Source: Clitoria ternatea (taxonomy: Eukaryota > Streptophyta > Magnoliopsida > Fabales > Fabaceae). From it: 64,000 nucleotides of DNA. How positions within the stretch are numbered: the first letter of the stretch is position 1; the number at the start of each line of letters is the position of its first letter. Under the pieces are notes generated by a model that saw nothing but the letters and a program-made list of their open reading frames with translations, did no database searches and was not told where the DNA came from. The position numbers were made by a program, and so were the translations under genes. The stretch spans positions 155,748,501 to 155,812,500 of the forward strand of contig CM075670.1 of assembly GCA_037962975.1 (NCBI GenBank), read 5' to 3'. Shown here piece after piece: positions 1 to 10,900 of the stretch.

Positions 1-1179
1 CGCAATGGGTTACATCTACGAGGCTATGGACAGGGCTAAAGAAAATATTCAAGCTGCTTTTAAAGGAGATGAAAGCAAATATAGGGACATCTTCACCATC
101 ATTGATAAGCGATGGGATTGTCAAATGCACCATCCATTGCATGCTGCGGGGTATTATCTTAACCCCGCATTTTTCTTTAAGAATCCTGAAGGCATTGAGA
201 ATGATCTAGAGGTGAAAACCGGCCTCTTAGAAACCATTAATCGACTTTCCCCCACCATTGAATATGAAGATAGGGCTTCCTTAGAATTGGTCTCATATAA
301 GAATGTTGAAGGGATTTTTGGTGCTGCTGCTGCTATAAGACAAAGGACCACTATGGCTCCGGGTTAGAATTTCCTTCATTTTAATTGTCCATTTGTTTAG
401 TATTTTGGTAAGCTAAAACAGCAACAATTAATGTAATTAATTGCAGCTGAATGGTGGAAGCAATATGGGACGTCTACTCCACATTTGATGAAGATTGCCG
501 TTAAAGTTTTATCTTTGACTTGTAGCTCTTTTGGATGTGAGCGAAACTGGAGCACTTTTGAGCATGTAAACCCCCTTCATCTTCTTTTTTTTAATATTAT
601 TAGATTTCACCTAATTGGATTGATGATGTGTGGTGGCTAACATTTTCTTAAAAAATCAAACAGATTCATTCTAAGAAGAGAAGTCGTCTTGAACATCAAA
701 GGTTGTGTGATTTGGTTTACATCAAGTATAACCAAACCTTAAATGAGAGGTTTAATTCTATGACCATCAAAGATCCGAATCTCTTGAAGGAAGTTGATGA
801 TTCCGCCACCAATGAGTGGTTGTTAGGAGAGTTAGATGGTGATGAAGATGAAGAGGAGGGTGGATTTGTGTTTGGTGAGGATGATGGGTTGACATGGGGA
901 CTAGTGTCATATACTGCCGGTGCTGGCCAACCATTGCATTACACTAGGAGGAAGAATAAGCAAAATGCCACCAATGATGCATCTAGGCCTTCCTCAAGCA
1001 ATAGGAAAATAGGGAAAGGGAAATATGTTGTGCAAGTGGAAGAAGATGAGGAAGAGCTTAGTGATGAGCAAGAGACTTCCGAAGAGGAAGAAATTTATAG
1101 AAGTGATCAAGATGCAAGCTCAAGTGGAGGGGAAGAAGAATTGGAACTAGGAGAAGAAGATGATGAATATGATTTATGA
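1..1179 (+). CDS. hAT-family transposase, C-terminal part (5' end outside window)
   Basis: Three exons read cleanly: up to 362, 447-565 and 664-1179, with GT-AG introns at 363-446 and 566-663 that keep the frame. The second and third exons together encode the hAT C-terminal dimerisation domain, with the signature SSFGCERNWSTFEH continuing into HSKKRSRLEHQRLCDLVYIKYN. The tail after it is acidic and low-complexity, rich in Glu and Asp, and ends at a TGA at 1177-1179. Known role of the family: a cut-and-paste DNA transposase that dimerises through this domain. The DDE catalytic residues would lie upstream of the window. The visible part has no frameshift or stop, so the gene may be intact. The element's right terminus follows 330 bp downstream, which supports an autonomous or recently autonomous hAT copy rather than a domesticated gene. 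Confidence 0.85.
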
Positions 1180-1513
1180 TTTGTAGATTTTCATTTTCTA
1201 GTTCACTCTTCACTACTTCACCTCCTAACTTATTATGTTTCTTATCTTGTTATTTTTTGTTTTAGTAGTTTTGGATCATGTTGGGAGTCTTGAGGCAATG
1301 TTTTCATTCCTATAATCTTGGTTTTCAATTATCTAGTATGCATTTGAATTGTTTTTAGTTATATTTCTCTGTTTTTTTAAGTGATTCTACATATATATAT
1401 GTTTGTGTTCCCCCCCGCGATAGAATCAAATAGCGTCTGTGATTTACTCCGCAACGCCGCAATCCCAGTTTAGGGTTCGGCTACGACGCGACGCGATCCG
1501 GGATTGACTACTA
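1180..1513 (+). mobile_element. hAT element 3' end and terminal inverted repeat
   Basis: This is non-coding DNA between the transposase stop and the element end. The last 16 bases (1498-1513, ccgggattgactacta) are an inverted near-match to tagtaatcaatcccgg at 34491-34506. The similarity continues inward: 1150-1513 aligns in reverse with 34491-34802, including the GC-rich subterminal block at 1411-1500 (cccccc, gcgac, gatccg words). That fixes the right border at 1513 by comparison of two copies. The left end is outside the window, so no target duplication can be checked; tgtgattt follows the border. Confidence 0.7.
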
Positions 1514-1539
1514 TGTGATTTACATTATTTGGTGTTTTT

Positions 1540-3770
1540 TTCTCCTGCAATCTGTAAATTTCAGGATTAGGGAACGGGGAAGATGATTGGACTTGCTAAG
1601 GAGGACAATGGGCTCTACCTTCTAGAGGACACTAATAGGATGCGTAGCACTAAGAGTCAAATTCCTTTGTCTTTGCTGTCAGAATCAGCCCTCTCCAATA
1701 AAGAAAAAAATCTGGTTATACCACCTTCGTTTAGGTCACCCGTCATTCAGTACCCTAGAAATTATGTTCCCCAATTTGTTTCAGAAAATTGACATAGGAA
1801 TGTTTCATTATGATACTTGTGAGTTTGCAAAGCACAACTGTGTTGACTTTCCCTTTAATAATAAAAGAACAGTTGTTCCCTTTGCCTTAATACACAATGA
1901 TGTGTGGGGACCCTCTAGTATTCCTGACATATCTGGGGCTCGTTGGTTTCTCATATTCATTGATGATTGCACTCGAGTATCATGGGTGTTTCTCTTGAAA
2001 TAGAAAAGTGAAGTTGGCCAAGTTTTCAAAAATTTCATCCAAATGATTAAAAATCAATTTAAGACAACCATTAAAAGAGTTCGTTCTGATAATGCCAAGG
2101 ATTTTTTCAACCAAACATTGTCCTCCTTCTTCAATGAACAAGGAATAATTCATGAATCTTCTTGTGTGAACACCCCTCAACAAAATGAGGTGGCAGAACG
2201 AAAAATTGGGCTCCTCATAACTGTAACTCGAGTCTCTCTTCTCCATAAAACTGTTTCAAAACAGTATTGGGGAGAAGCTGTCGTTACTGCTACGTATTTG
2301 ATCAATTGTTTACCCTCCAAAACACTTAACAATAGCAGTCCCATTCAACTACTCTCCAATTTTTTTCCCAGACTTAAGAACAACAAACCATCTTGTCCCT
2401 CAAGTCTTTGGCTGTGTATCCTTTGTCCATGTTCATTCTAATCATAGGGGGAAACTTGATCCTCGGGCTATTAAGTGCATATTTATTGGTTACTCACCTA
2501 CCCAAAAGTGATACAAATGTTAACAAAACTGGTCCTTGTGTCTCATGATGTCACCTTTGATGTAAATACACAATATTTTCAACCTTATCTTCAGGGGGAA
2601 AGCTCATGCATTGAAGATAAGGATGACCTGCTCTTACCAGAAAACTGTCTCTCACTCTTGAAATCAAGTCCCATTCATACTCCATCCATTGAGTCTAAGC
2701 CTGTTCTTGCTCGTATTCATTCTCCTCTTGTTTCAAGCCCAAAGATAACTGTAGAACAAACTCAAAGTGCTACCTATCCACTGCGAGTGTACTCTCGAAG
2801 GAGAAGGTCTATTATTCAACCACCACAAGTCCATGATTCTAAACCTATACCTGAAATACCTGACATTAATGAAGAGCAGAACATGCCAGCCATTGAAGAT
2901 CAGGATCTCCCAATTGCAGTAAGGAAAGGTGTTAGAGCATGTACTCAAAAGCCAAGGTACCCATTGTCTCACTTTGTGTCCTATGGCAAACTATCCGGTA
3001 ATCACAAAAGCTTCCTTAGTCGTCTAAATACTGTTACTATTCCAAAAAATGTTGATGAGGCATTGACTAGTAAGGACTTGAAAAATGCTACAAAGGTTGG
3101 CTGCTCTAGAAAAGAACAAAACTTGGGAGTTGATGGATCTACCTAAAGGAAAAAATCTTGTTGGATGTAAGTGGGTATTCACTGTTAAATACAAGGCAGA
3201 TGGGACATTTGAAAGCTATAAGGCAAGGTTAGTAGCTAAGGGATATATTCAAACATATGGGATTGACTACCTTGAAACCTTTTCACCTGTTGCAAAAATG
3301 AATACTATTAGAATTCTGTTATCTATAGCAGCTAACTATGGGTGGAGTTTGCAGCAATTTGATGTCACAAATACGTTTCTACATGGCAATCTTGAGGAAG
3401 AAATTTACATGGAGGTTCCACCTGGGTTTAAAGCTGAGGAGGGAAAGGTGTGTAAACTAAGGAAGGCACTCTATGGATTGAAACAGTCCCCTAGAGCATG
3501 GTTTGGCAGGTTTACTAATGTGATGAAGGTTATAGGGTACAAGCAAACCCAATTAAGCATTCAGCTTCAGGGGGAGTTACTGCACTAATTGTCTATGTAG
3601 ATGATATAGTTGTAACAGGAAATGATCAGGCATGAATGGAAGCCTTGAAAAAATGTTTGATAACAGAATTTGAAATTAAGGAGTTAGGCAGATTGAAATA
3701 TTTCTTGGGCATTGAAGTGGCTCATTCCCATCATGGTATTGTCATTTCCCAACAAAAATACTTGTTGGAT
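1540..3770 (+). pseudogene. Ty1/copia pol remnant (integrase to reverse transcriptase), decayed
   Basis: Pieces of a copia polyprotein read in order. From 1583: an upstream segment KMIGLAKEDNGLYLLE. From 1800: integrase zinc-binding remnant and core, with HNDVWGP, FIDDCTRVSWVF, RSDNAKDFF and NTPQQNEVAERK. From 2880 to 3590: reverse transcriptase with WELMDLPKGKNLVGCKWVF, ARLVAKGY and LHGNLEEEIYMEVPPGF. Then the YVDD active-site box at about 3594-3606 in another frame, and KYFLGIEVAHS to about 3770. It is broken by a TAG at 2001-2003, a stop after the TQK segment near 2508, a frame change near 3090-3150, another near 3550-3580 and a TGA near 3632. RNase H and the 3' LTR are not seen, and no LTR was recognised on either side. 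It is an old truncated insertion, presumably inside an upstream AUG3 intron. Confidence 0.8.
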
Positions 3771-4198
3771 GATTACACTGAGGGAGGCTATTTATAAACT
3801 AACAAACCTGCTGAGTAAGCTATACAAGTACAGCTCAGCACTAACTACCTAACAGCTCATCATTAGCTCACTGGGGACATGCTGAAAGCATGTGGTGAGC
3901 TTATACAAGCTCAGCAGAGGTGAACTCTGTTAACAGGATACATGCTCTAGTGGAGGAGATGAAGAAATACTGTAATTGTCCAAATAACTACCCACATAAA
4001 TAGTGACTTTGTATTGCTGCACTTTAATTTTGATGTGCTTTAAAATTTATGGAATTTAAAAATCCTCATCAAAACATGATGTAAAGAAATAGTTTCAATT
4101 AGTCAGCGAAAATCTTTAATAAGTATACTGACATTACTGGATTCATTCCTTTATAGTTGGTACATGGTTGCCATGTTTATTAATCGCTTATTTCTTCT
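3771..4198. other. Non-coding stretch, probable AUG3 intron DNA
   Basis: No coding signal was recognised. The first 200 bases have repeated cagct/agctc words and might be the end of a degraded LTR, but no pair or target duplication was found. The rest is AT-rich and runs into the tandem triplication. Confidence 0.4.
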
Positions 4199-4920
4199 TT
4201 ATTCTTCTACAATAAATTAAGGATGTGTGTGTGTGTGTGTCTTCTTTATTCTTCTACAAGAAGTTAAGAATGTGTGTGTGTGTGTGTGGATTTTGAGTTT
4301 CATTTATTTGTCCAATATCTGGAATTCTTGTATGTGATAGCATGTAACATTTGGTAACAAACTGCTCATTCTTGTGGCAGTTCATAAACCATCTCATCAA
4401 TCTACTTGCCAGGCATCAGTTCTTAAAGATAGCCTGCCAATTATTCTTTTACAATAAATTAAGGATGTGTGTGTGTGTGTGTCTTCTTTATTCTTCTACA
4501 AGAAGTTAAGAATGTGTGTGTGTGTGTGGATTTTGAGTTTCATTTATTTGTCCAATATCTGGAATTCTTGTATGTGATAGCATGTAACATTTGGTAACAA
4601 ACTGCTCATTCTTGTGGCAGTTCATAAACCATCTCATCAATCTACTTGCCAGGCATCAGTTCTTAAAGATAGCCTGCCAATTATTCTTCTACAATAAATT
4701 AAGGATGTGTGTGTGTGTGTGTCTTCTTTATTCTTCTACAAGAAGTTAAGAATGTGTGTGTGTGTGTGGATTTTGAGTTTCATTTATTTGTCCAATATCT
4801 GGAATTCTTGTATGTGATAGCATGTAACATTTGGTAACAAACTGCTCATTCTTGTGGCAGTTCATAAACCATCTCATCAATCTACTTGCCAGGCATCAGT
4901 TCTTAAAGATAGCCTGCCAA
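4199..4920 (+). repeat. Tandem triplication, about 240 bp, with exon start and splice acceptor
   Basis: Three near-identical units start at 4199, 4441 and 4681. Each holds two (gt)n tracts, an intron 3' end finishing in cttgtggcag, and the first 57 bp or so of an AUG3 exon, ending at gcctgccaa. Only the third unit runs on into the full exon (from 4921). Units differ by a few bases, such as cttttac versus cttctac and (gt) tract length, so the duplication looks recent. It creates three competing splice acceptors, with exon starts at 4381, 4621 and 4861. Confidence 0.95.
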
Positions 4921-7900
4921 TTGGAAAAGAAGCATATGCTCGGTGCGTTTTCATTGCTTAAGGTTATTGAGTCTGAGCTGCAAGCACACTTGTCTGCAAC
5001 CGAGGGACGGGTGGTATGTATTCTTTCAATTTCCCATTATTTTCTATGATTATTTTGTCCTTGCTTTCTCTACCACTTTTTTTTTTTCAGTTGTGGTTTG
5101 TGGTGGTAATGGTATTAATCTTTTTTAAGTTCAATTTCTCCATTTATTTCTTCCACTTTAACCTGTCTGATTCAGTTTTTGCTTGGGCATACCTGGAATG
5201 AATGGTGATCTTTAGATTGTTTTCTGAAAAAATATGTCCTTGAAACTCTGTACCCATTGTATTTTTCATATGTCTGATCCAATGTGCGAGTGAAGGCAGT
5301 TGACAATATGTTGTATCATTCATAACTTGTTGGTTGCACTTGAAAAATGTTGGTGATTAACATTAGATGGTTGGAAGATGGTTTTATAATGTTAAGGATA
5401 GTTTATGAAATAAATTCTATCTTTTGTACTACAATGTCCTTGAGCATACATTTACCTAAGGCTATATTGGTAAATGGATTCTACTATGTTTTCCTTTGTA
5501 AACCCTAGTTTCAAAATCTTACAGTTTTCCTTAGAACTACATTAATGTTTGAACTTTCCTTGATGGTTTGCAGGGTCGTTGCCTGGCCCTTATCCAAGCC
5601 GCATCTGATGTTCAAGAACAAGGAGGAGTACATGATAGTGATCATTTTTTGCATGCTATTAGAGACCTGCTTAAAATTTATTCAAGTAAAGATTTAATCA
5701 TCAAAATATTATGACTTTTTTCAAATTATAATGGTTTTATTAGCCTTTAATGAACTGTGTTACCCATTTTCCTGGTACTCTGCCATTTGTTCCAGATACT
5801 CAAGCTTCACTGTCAACATATGTGTCAGCTCCTGGAATTGTCCAGCAGATATCAGCTCTTCATTCAGATTTGATGAGCCTTCAGTCTGACCTTGAGAATT
5901 CTCTTCCAGAAGACAGAAATCGGTGTATTAATGAACTGTAAGTGTTATGATAGAAATCAATCTATTGAAATTTATGATATCTTTTTGAGCTATATTGGCT
6001 TGATTCATTAGAGACCTTTGTATGCTGTAAAATAGGTCACTGAAGCTTAAAAGTTCATATTTGGATTAATCATAAGCTGTACTTGGATTAATCAAAATCT
6101 TTTTTTTATAAAGAGCCATTGATTGGTGGCTTTGGGGCAAGTGTATCAAGTTTTGCATTGATGTCATTTGATACAAATTACAATCCATAAAACCAATGGA
6201 GGCTGATATTTATATGAATCTAGCATAAATGAATGTTTGGAGGTTTAGTAAAAACTAGGAGGGGCATGTTTATTAAAGTAAGCATTTCATTGTTATTGAC
6301 AGTTGCGGCAATCCTTATCCTGCAGCTCACTGAATTCAAATGCCATGCAACACCTATTTGCTTACTAAACCGCGAAGCATTGTTGTTTGAAACATTCTAT
6401 CTTGATCATTTATTTTATTGTCAACCTTGTATCCATGTTGAAGCAATTTTGTATTTATAATCATATTTAGTTTCAGTGGGATAGCCATGATGTTTCTTTT
6501 GCACAATGCTCAAGTTTAGAGTGTCCCTTCATTCATGATTTAAAAAGACAAATACTGAAGCATTTTTGGAATCATGGCTATTTTTAAATCTGTAGGTGCA
6601 ACCTTATTCAAAGTCTGCAGCAACTGCTCTTTGCATCTTCAACAACAGCGCAACCAATACTGACTCCTCGGGTATGACTCAAGATTTGTACTGTGGCTTC
6701 ATGATTTTGCTGTTAGCATTGTACAATTACTTTTCATTGTTCTTCTATAGCTTAGGTTGTGTAAATTTAATAGACTCTCTAGTTCTAAGGCTTTTGCTAC
6801 AAGATAGGGGATGGGAAGTAGAGAATCCACAAAGGTAGGGAGGATATATTATGGGGGGACATGGCAGAGATGGATAAGGAGAGAGGAGGGGATTCAGTTT
6901 GAGGGATCTAGGAGCGACTTAGATGAGAAAATCAAGGAGAATAGATTAAGTAAGAAATTAGATGAATGTTTTATGGACCTGTGGACATGAAAGACCCTCA
7001 GGGTCCGTTTGGTGTATGGAATTGGAATTACTATAGAATTATTAATTCTATGCTTAGATTGCATGCAATTAAAATGTGGAATTCTAAGCTAAAATGAGGG
7101 TAGTGGTAAAGGCGACAACAGACGTGGTGATGATAGTGGTAGTGACAACGATGATGTTGGGTAATGACGGTGGTTATGGTGGTGACGGTTGTAGTGTTGG
7201 CGGCGGCAGTGACAACAGTGATGGTTGGGATGATGGTGGTGGCAACAACGGTGGAGGCGGTGGTGGCACTAGTGACAACCTATGAAGCACGGAAACGCGG
7301 AGGTGCTGTCCCGCATATCGGAAATGTCTCGGAAACGGGAAACGCTAGGAAACGACGAGGAAACGACGAGGAAACGTTTCCCTTATTACTCCTGTTTTGG
7401 GCCTTAACGGAAACGGCTCGGAAACACCTGGCCCGCGTTTCCTAGACATTTCCGGCCCTTAAAAAACCCCACCCCACCCGATTTCCCTTTTTCCTTTTCA
7501 CTTCAGCTGTCCCGAGCCCCACCGCCCCCGCCCGAGCTGCCCTCTTCGTTGTCTCTGCGACTGCGTCGTCTCCTCACCGTTGCCAGCTGGCCATTCGCGA
7601 CCCCGGCGTCTCTTCTTTATCTGCGTTGAGTGCATTCGTCTTCTTCTAGGGTCGTTCATCTGCTGTGTTCATTCGTCTTCTTCTCCAAGTCTCCAACGAA
7701 CAGTGGTGCGAAAGTGACAACAGCACAGGCTAGGCACTCCGATCTGTTCTGCTTCTTCATTGATACCAATGAGTTCTGTTCGCTTCTTCATTTTCACTTT
7801 TTCAGTTCAACTTTGAATGCATTCTTGCCCTGTTGGTGCACTTGTTTGGTGTAAAACTTTGGGTAATACATTATCCATGGTCTATGAAATTTGTAAAGTA

Positions 7901-10900
7901 TCCAGCCAAATGAATATCAAAATAACCTCCACTTTTTTTTTGGTAATTGACTTTTACAATATTTGCAGTGTAAATTTATGCATCTTGATATGAACAAATT
8001 TATTTAATAGTAATATTATATGTAAAATTTTTATAATTTTTACAGTGTTTTCATGCCGTACCCATTTCTTGATTTTTTAGGATTGACGTTTTTCTGTCCT
8101 CATTTCCGTCCCCGTTCCGCTTCCGTACTGGTGCTACATAGGTGACGACAGTGGTGGTGGTGGGGGCGGCGAAAGTGGTGGAAGTAGGAATGATGGTGGC
8201 GGCGGCAGTGGTAGTGGTGGTGATGGCAACGGTGGCGGTGGCGGTGGCGGGGACGATGGTGGTGGTGGGTGGCGACGTGGCCTCTACAACAATGAAATGT
8301 GATGTTAAGAACTAATAATTCAGAGGTATTAGCTCAATTGGAATTAGTTAATTATAGTTATATTCTAATTCTATGGAATTAGACATTGGACTTGTAATTC
8401 CAATTTTAAGAAGGCTTCCAAATATCAGAATTGGAATTCTAAGGCTCAATTCCAATTTCAAACCCCGATTCCATGCACCAAACAGGCACTCAAAGACGTG
8501 CTGGTGTTTCTGTCATTAAATGTCTGTTCTGTGTAATCAAGAGGGGTTTCCCCTATTGTAAGGGACTTCACTGCATTGTTTCCTATTCCTAAATGCAGTA
8601 CCTAAGAAAGTACTTTTCAGATGAATAGTATTACTCGGTACAGTTCCTATATAACATGTAGGCTTTTCCTTAATTTAGATTTTAAACATCTAAACATTTT
8701 GATGAAAATTTCCTTACTGTAGGCCAGCTAGAATTGTTAGAGGTATTGCTATTTGTGGTTCAAAATCAAATGGAAGATGTTGTCCAACTAAATGTGGGGG
8801 ATTAAGGACTTAGAAAGCTCACTAGGAGAAACCATTTAGAGAACTATTTCTTTGGTTTTATTGAAAGTTTGGTTTTTAGTAGAGTCTATTAAACGAGGGA
8901 AAATGAGAGCATGTGAATTCCGTGTGTTTTGAACACCAACGGAGCTATTGTATTTATAGGAGATTTTACATGATTATAGATAAGATAATACAAATATTTT
9001 ACAAACTAATCTAATCTAATTAATTAGAGATAATTCTATCTAATCTAATTAATTAGAGATAACTCTATCTAATTAATTAGAGATAATTCTATCTTTAAGT
9101 TTAACACTCCCCCTCAAGCTGGAGCATATAGATCATACGCACCAAGCTTGTTACATATGTAATCAATTCGGGGACCCCTTAGAGATTTAGTGAAAATATC
9201 TGCTAGCTGATCATTAGAATTCACAAAACTAGTGGATATTTCACCGGACATTACTTTTTCCCTGATAAAGTGACAGTCAACTTCAATATGCTTTGTCCTC
9301 TCATGGAAAACCGGATTTGAGGCGATATGCATGGCAGCTTGATTATCACAGATAAGTGACATCTGTGCAACCTTTCCAAATTTAAGTTCCCGGAGCAATT
9401 GTTTGAACCATATGAGCTCCTGACTGGCTATAGCCATAGCGGGGTACTCTGCCTCCACACTGGACCTGGCTACAACATTCTGCTTCTTGCTTTTCCAAGA
9501 GACAAGATTACCTCCGATAAAGATACAATATCCGGAAGTGGACCTTCTATCAATGGGAGAGCCTGCCCAATCAACATCAGAGTATCCCACAACTCGAGTA
9601 TGTCCTCTATCTTCATATAACAGGCCCTTTCCAGGATCTTTCTTGATATATCGAACAATGCGGGTCACTGCATCCCAATGTTCCTTACAAGGAGAGTTCA
9701 GGAACTGACTTACCACACTAACTGCAAATGAGATATCCGGGCGAGTGACAGTTAGGTAGTTCAACTTGCCAACTAAACGTCTGTATCTCTCAGGATCCGG
9801 AAGAGACTCCCCCTGATTCGGTAGAAGCTTGACATTGGGATCCATGGGAGTGTCGACTGACATGGAGTTTAACATCGTTGTTTCTTCCAAAATATCCATT
9901 GCATACTTTCTTTGGGATATGACGATTCCATTTTTGGATTGCGCTACCTCTATCCCCAAGAAATATTTGAGTCTGCCAAGGTCCTTCGTCTGAAAGTGTT
10001 TGAAGAGATGTTGCTTTACCTGTGTAATGCCAAGATGATCATTGCCAGTAATAACAATGTCATCCACATAAACCACCAAGTAAATACAACCAGCCACTGA
10101 GTGACGGTAGAAGACAGAGTGATCGGCCTCACTTTGGATCATGCCAAACTCCTGAATCACAGTACTAAATCTTCCAAACCATGCCCTAGGAGATTGCTTA
10201 AGGCCATATAGAGATTTCCGCAAGTGACAAACAAGTCTAGAAGACTCTCCCTGAGCAACGAAACAAGGAGGTTGCTCCATGTAAACCTCTTCAAGTAGGT
10301 CACCATGAAGGAAAGCATTTTTGATGTCCAACTGGTATAGAGGCCAGTGGCGAATAGCGGCAATGGAGAGGAAGAGGCGCACTGAGGGCATTTTGGCAAC
10401 AGGGGAAAAGGTGTCTCCATAATCTAAGCCGTAGATCTGAGTATAACCTTTGGCGACAAGTCGGGCTTTGAGGCGGTCAACTGTTCCGTCCGAGCCAACC
10501 TTTACCGTGTACACCCATCGACAACCAACAACGGACTTCCCTGGTGGTAGAGGAACGAGATCCCAAGTTCCACTGCTTTGTAAAGCATACATTTCATCCA
10601 TCATAGCTTGTTTCCATCCTGGATGTGTAAAGGCATCTCCTGCATTTTTAGGAATAGAAACAGAGGACAAAGAAGAAAGACAAGAGTAATATGATGGAGA
10701 TATGCGATGATAACTCAAAGCAGTATAGTGAGGAGAAGGATTACGAGTAGAACGGATACCTTTGCGAAGGGCGACGGGAAGATCTGACTCAGGAGTCGGG
10801 ACCGGAGAAGAGGTCGGATGAGTGAGTCCGGGATGTGAGTCTACAATTGGGTCGGTTGTAGGTTGCGGCAGTAAAGGACGAGGACTACGTTGATAAACCT

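Larger units (their letters stand above)
7001..8488. mobile_element. Non-autonomous DNA transposon (MITE-like), interrupted
   Basis: The ends are inverted: gggtccgtttggtgtatgga at 7001 against the complement of ccatgcaccaaacaggca ending at 8488. The matching core is GTTTGGTGYATGGAAT. A possible short target duplication ctca flanks it (6997-7000 and 8489-8492). Next to both ends are related AT-rich blocks full of ggaatt/aattcc words. The middle is GGT/GGC low-complexity DNA, split by the 862-bp hAT-type insertion at 7280-8141. No ORF of transposase type is present. The superfamily is uncertain. Confidence 0.5.

Noticed and set aside
7094..7445. Gly/Asn-rich and Val-rich ORFs
   Set aside because: Translations of the GGT/GGC low-complexity tract that cross the hAT insertion border.
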